Source: Thysanoteuthis rhombus (Eukaryota > Mollusca > Cephalopoda > Oegopsida > Thysanoteuthidae). Taken from it: a DNA stretch of 64,000 bases. Location: NCBI GenBank assembly GCA_963457665.1, contig OY735215.1:34900172-34964171 (forward strand). Direction: 5' to 3'. The stretch's first letter is position 1; every line of letters begins with the position of its first letter. Below are positions 63,782 through 64,000 of the stretch, one piece after another. The position numbers and the translations under genes are program-made. A model generated the notes under the pieces. It was not told the origin of the DNA. It searched no databases and worked only from the letters and a program-made list of their open reading frames with translations.

Positions 63782-64000
63782 GTAAGACACTGCTTTTATT
63801 TTATCTTATTTATTGTTGTCTATAAATTACTGTACAACTCAAGTCTTTTTAAAATTATTATATTTGATGGCATTAATGAAACCACTTTTTTTCCAAAAAT
63901 ATTGACCAACGAGGTAAGCATAACCCTCATTGTCCAGATACAGTGGCTAAAACTTGAAGAGTTTTTTAAAAAAATAGTGATAAAAATGATTCAGGAAAAT

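Noticed and set aside
1..64000. tRNA, rRNA or other structural RNA genes
   Set aside because: Only tRNA-like SINE heads with box-B-like stretches were seen; no full cloverleaf.

Overview
The window is eukaryotic, AT-rich, intron-dense genomic DNA on the + strand. It holds one long stretch of the interior of a single giant gene. Thirty-five coding exons (about 7.07 kb of coding sequence, 2,357 codons) lie between 3819 and 63781, each bounded by AG and GT splice sites and all joining in one open frame. They encode uninterrupted spectrin repeats. No start codon, CH domains, KASH domain, stop codon, promoter or poly(A) site of the gene is visible, so both ends lie outside the window.

The coding sequence is a strict series of eleven two-repeat modules, each made of exon types A, B and C. 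A is 108-109 codons and is one spectrin repeat. B is 49-51 codons and C is exactly 55 codons, and together they make a second repeat. Almost every join is phase 0. A exons usually carry a P-x-T-A-x-x-G-R-E signature and a TLQEKK-x-Q-L-x-x-Y-K end. C exons usually carry W-L and then S-G-D-K/R. The best family match is nesprin-1/MSP-300 (SYNE1-like), a nuclear-envelope and muscle cytoskeletal linker of the LINC complex. The spectrin-repeat call is firm; the nesprin call is from memory of the family and less firm. Gene style, repeat content and RTE-like retroelement tails suggest a lophotrochozoan, perhaps a mollusc or cephalopod. That is inference.

Layout. 1-3.8 kb: upstream intron with mariner, MITE, SINE-like and foldback debris. 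3.8-6.4 kb: modules 1 and 2 (A2 is split, B2 and C2 are fused). 7.7-17.0 kb: modules 3 and 4 and exon A5, with five tandem-repeat arrays. 17.0-29.4 kb: a 12.4-kb intron with a short B-like pseudo-exon at 24.38 kb. 29.4-32.9 kb: B5, C5 and module 6. 32.9-41.6 kb: an 8.7-kb intron full of transposon remnants. 41.6-63.8 kb: modules 7-11 (A7 and A9 split by introns at different places), with RTE-like LINE tails, mariner remnants and a repeated about-390-bp element.

Main points for a second look: the eleven-fold A-B-C architecture with lineage-specific intron gains and one loss; inverted 22-bp satellites that bracket exactly one B-C-A exon set; a dispersed element whose hairpin shows compensatory base changes; an about-390-bp repeat, always in the same orientation, that sits four times out of five in A-to-B introns; and a truncated B-like exon.
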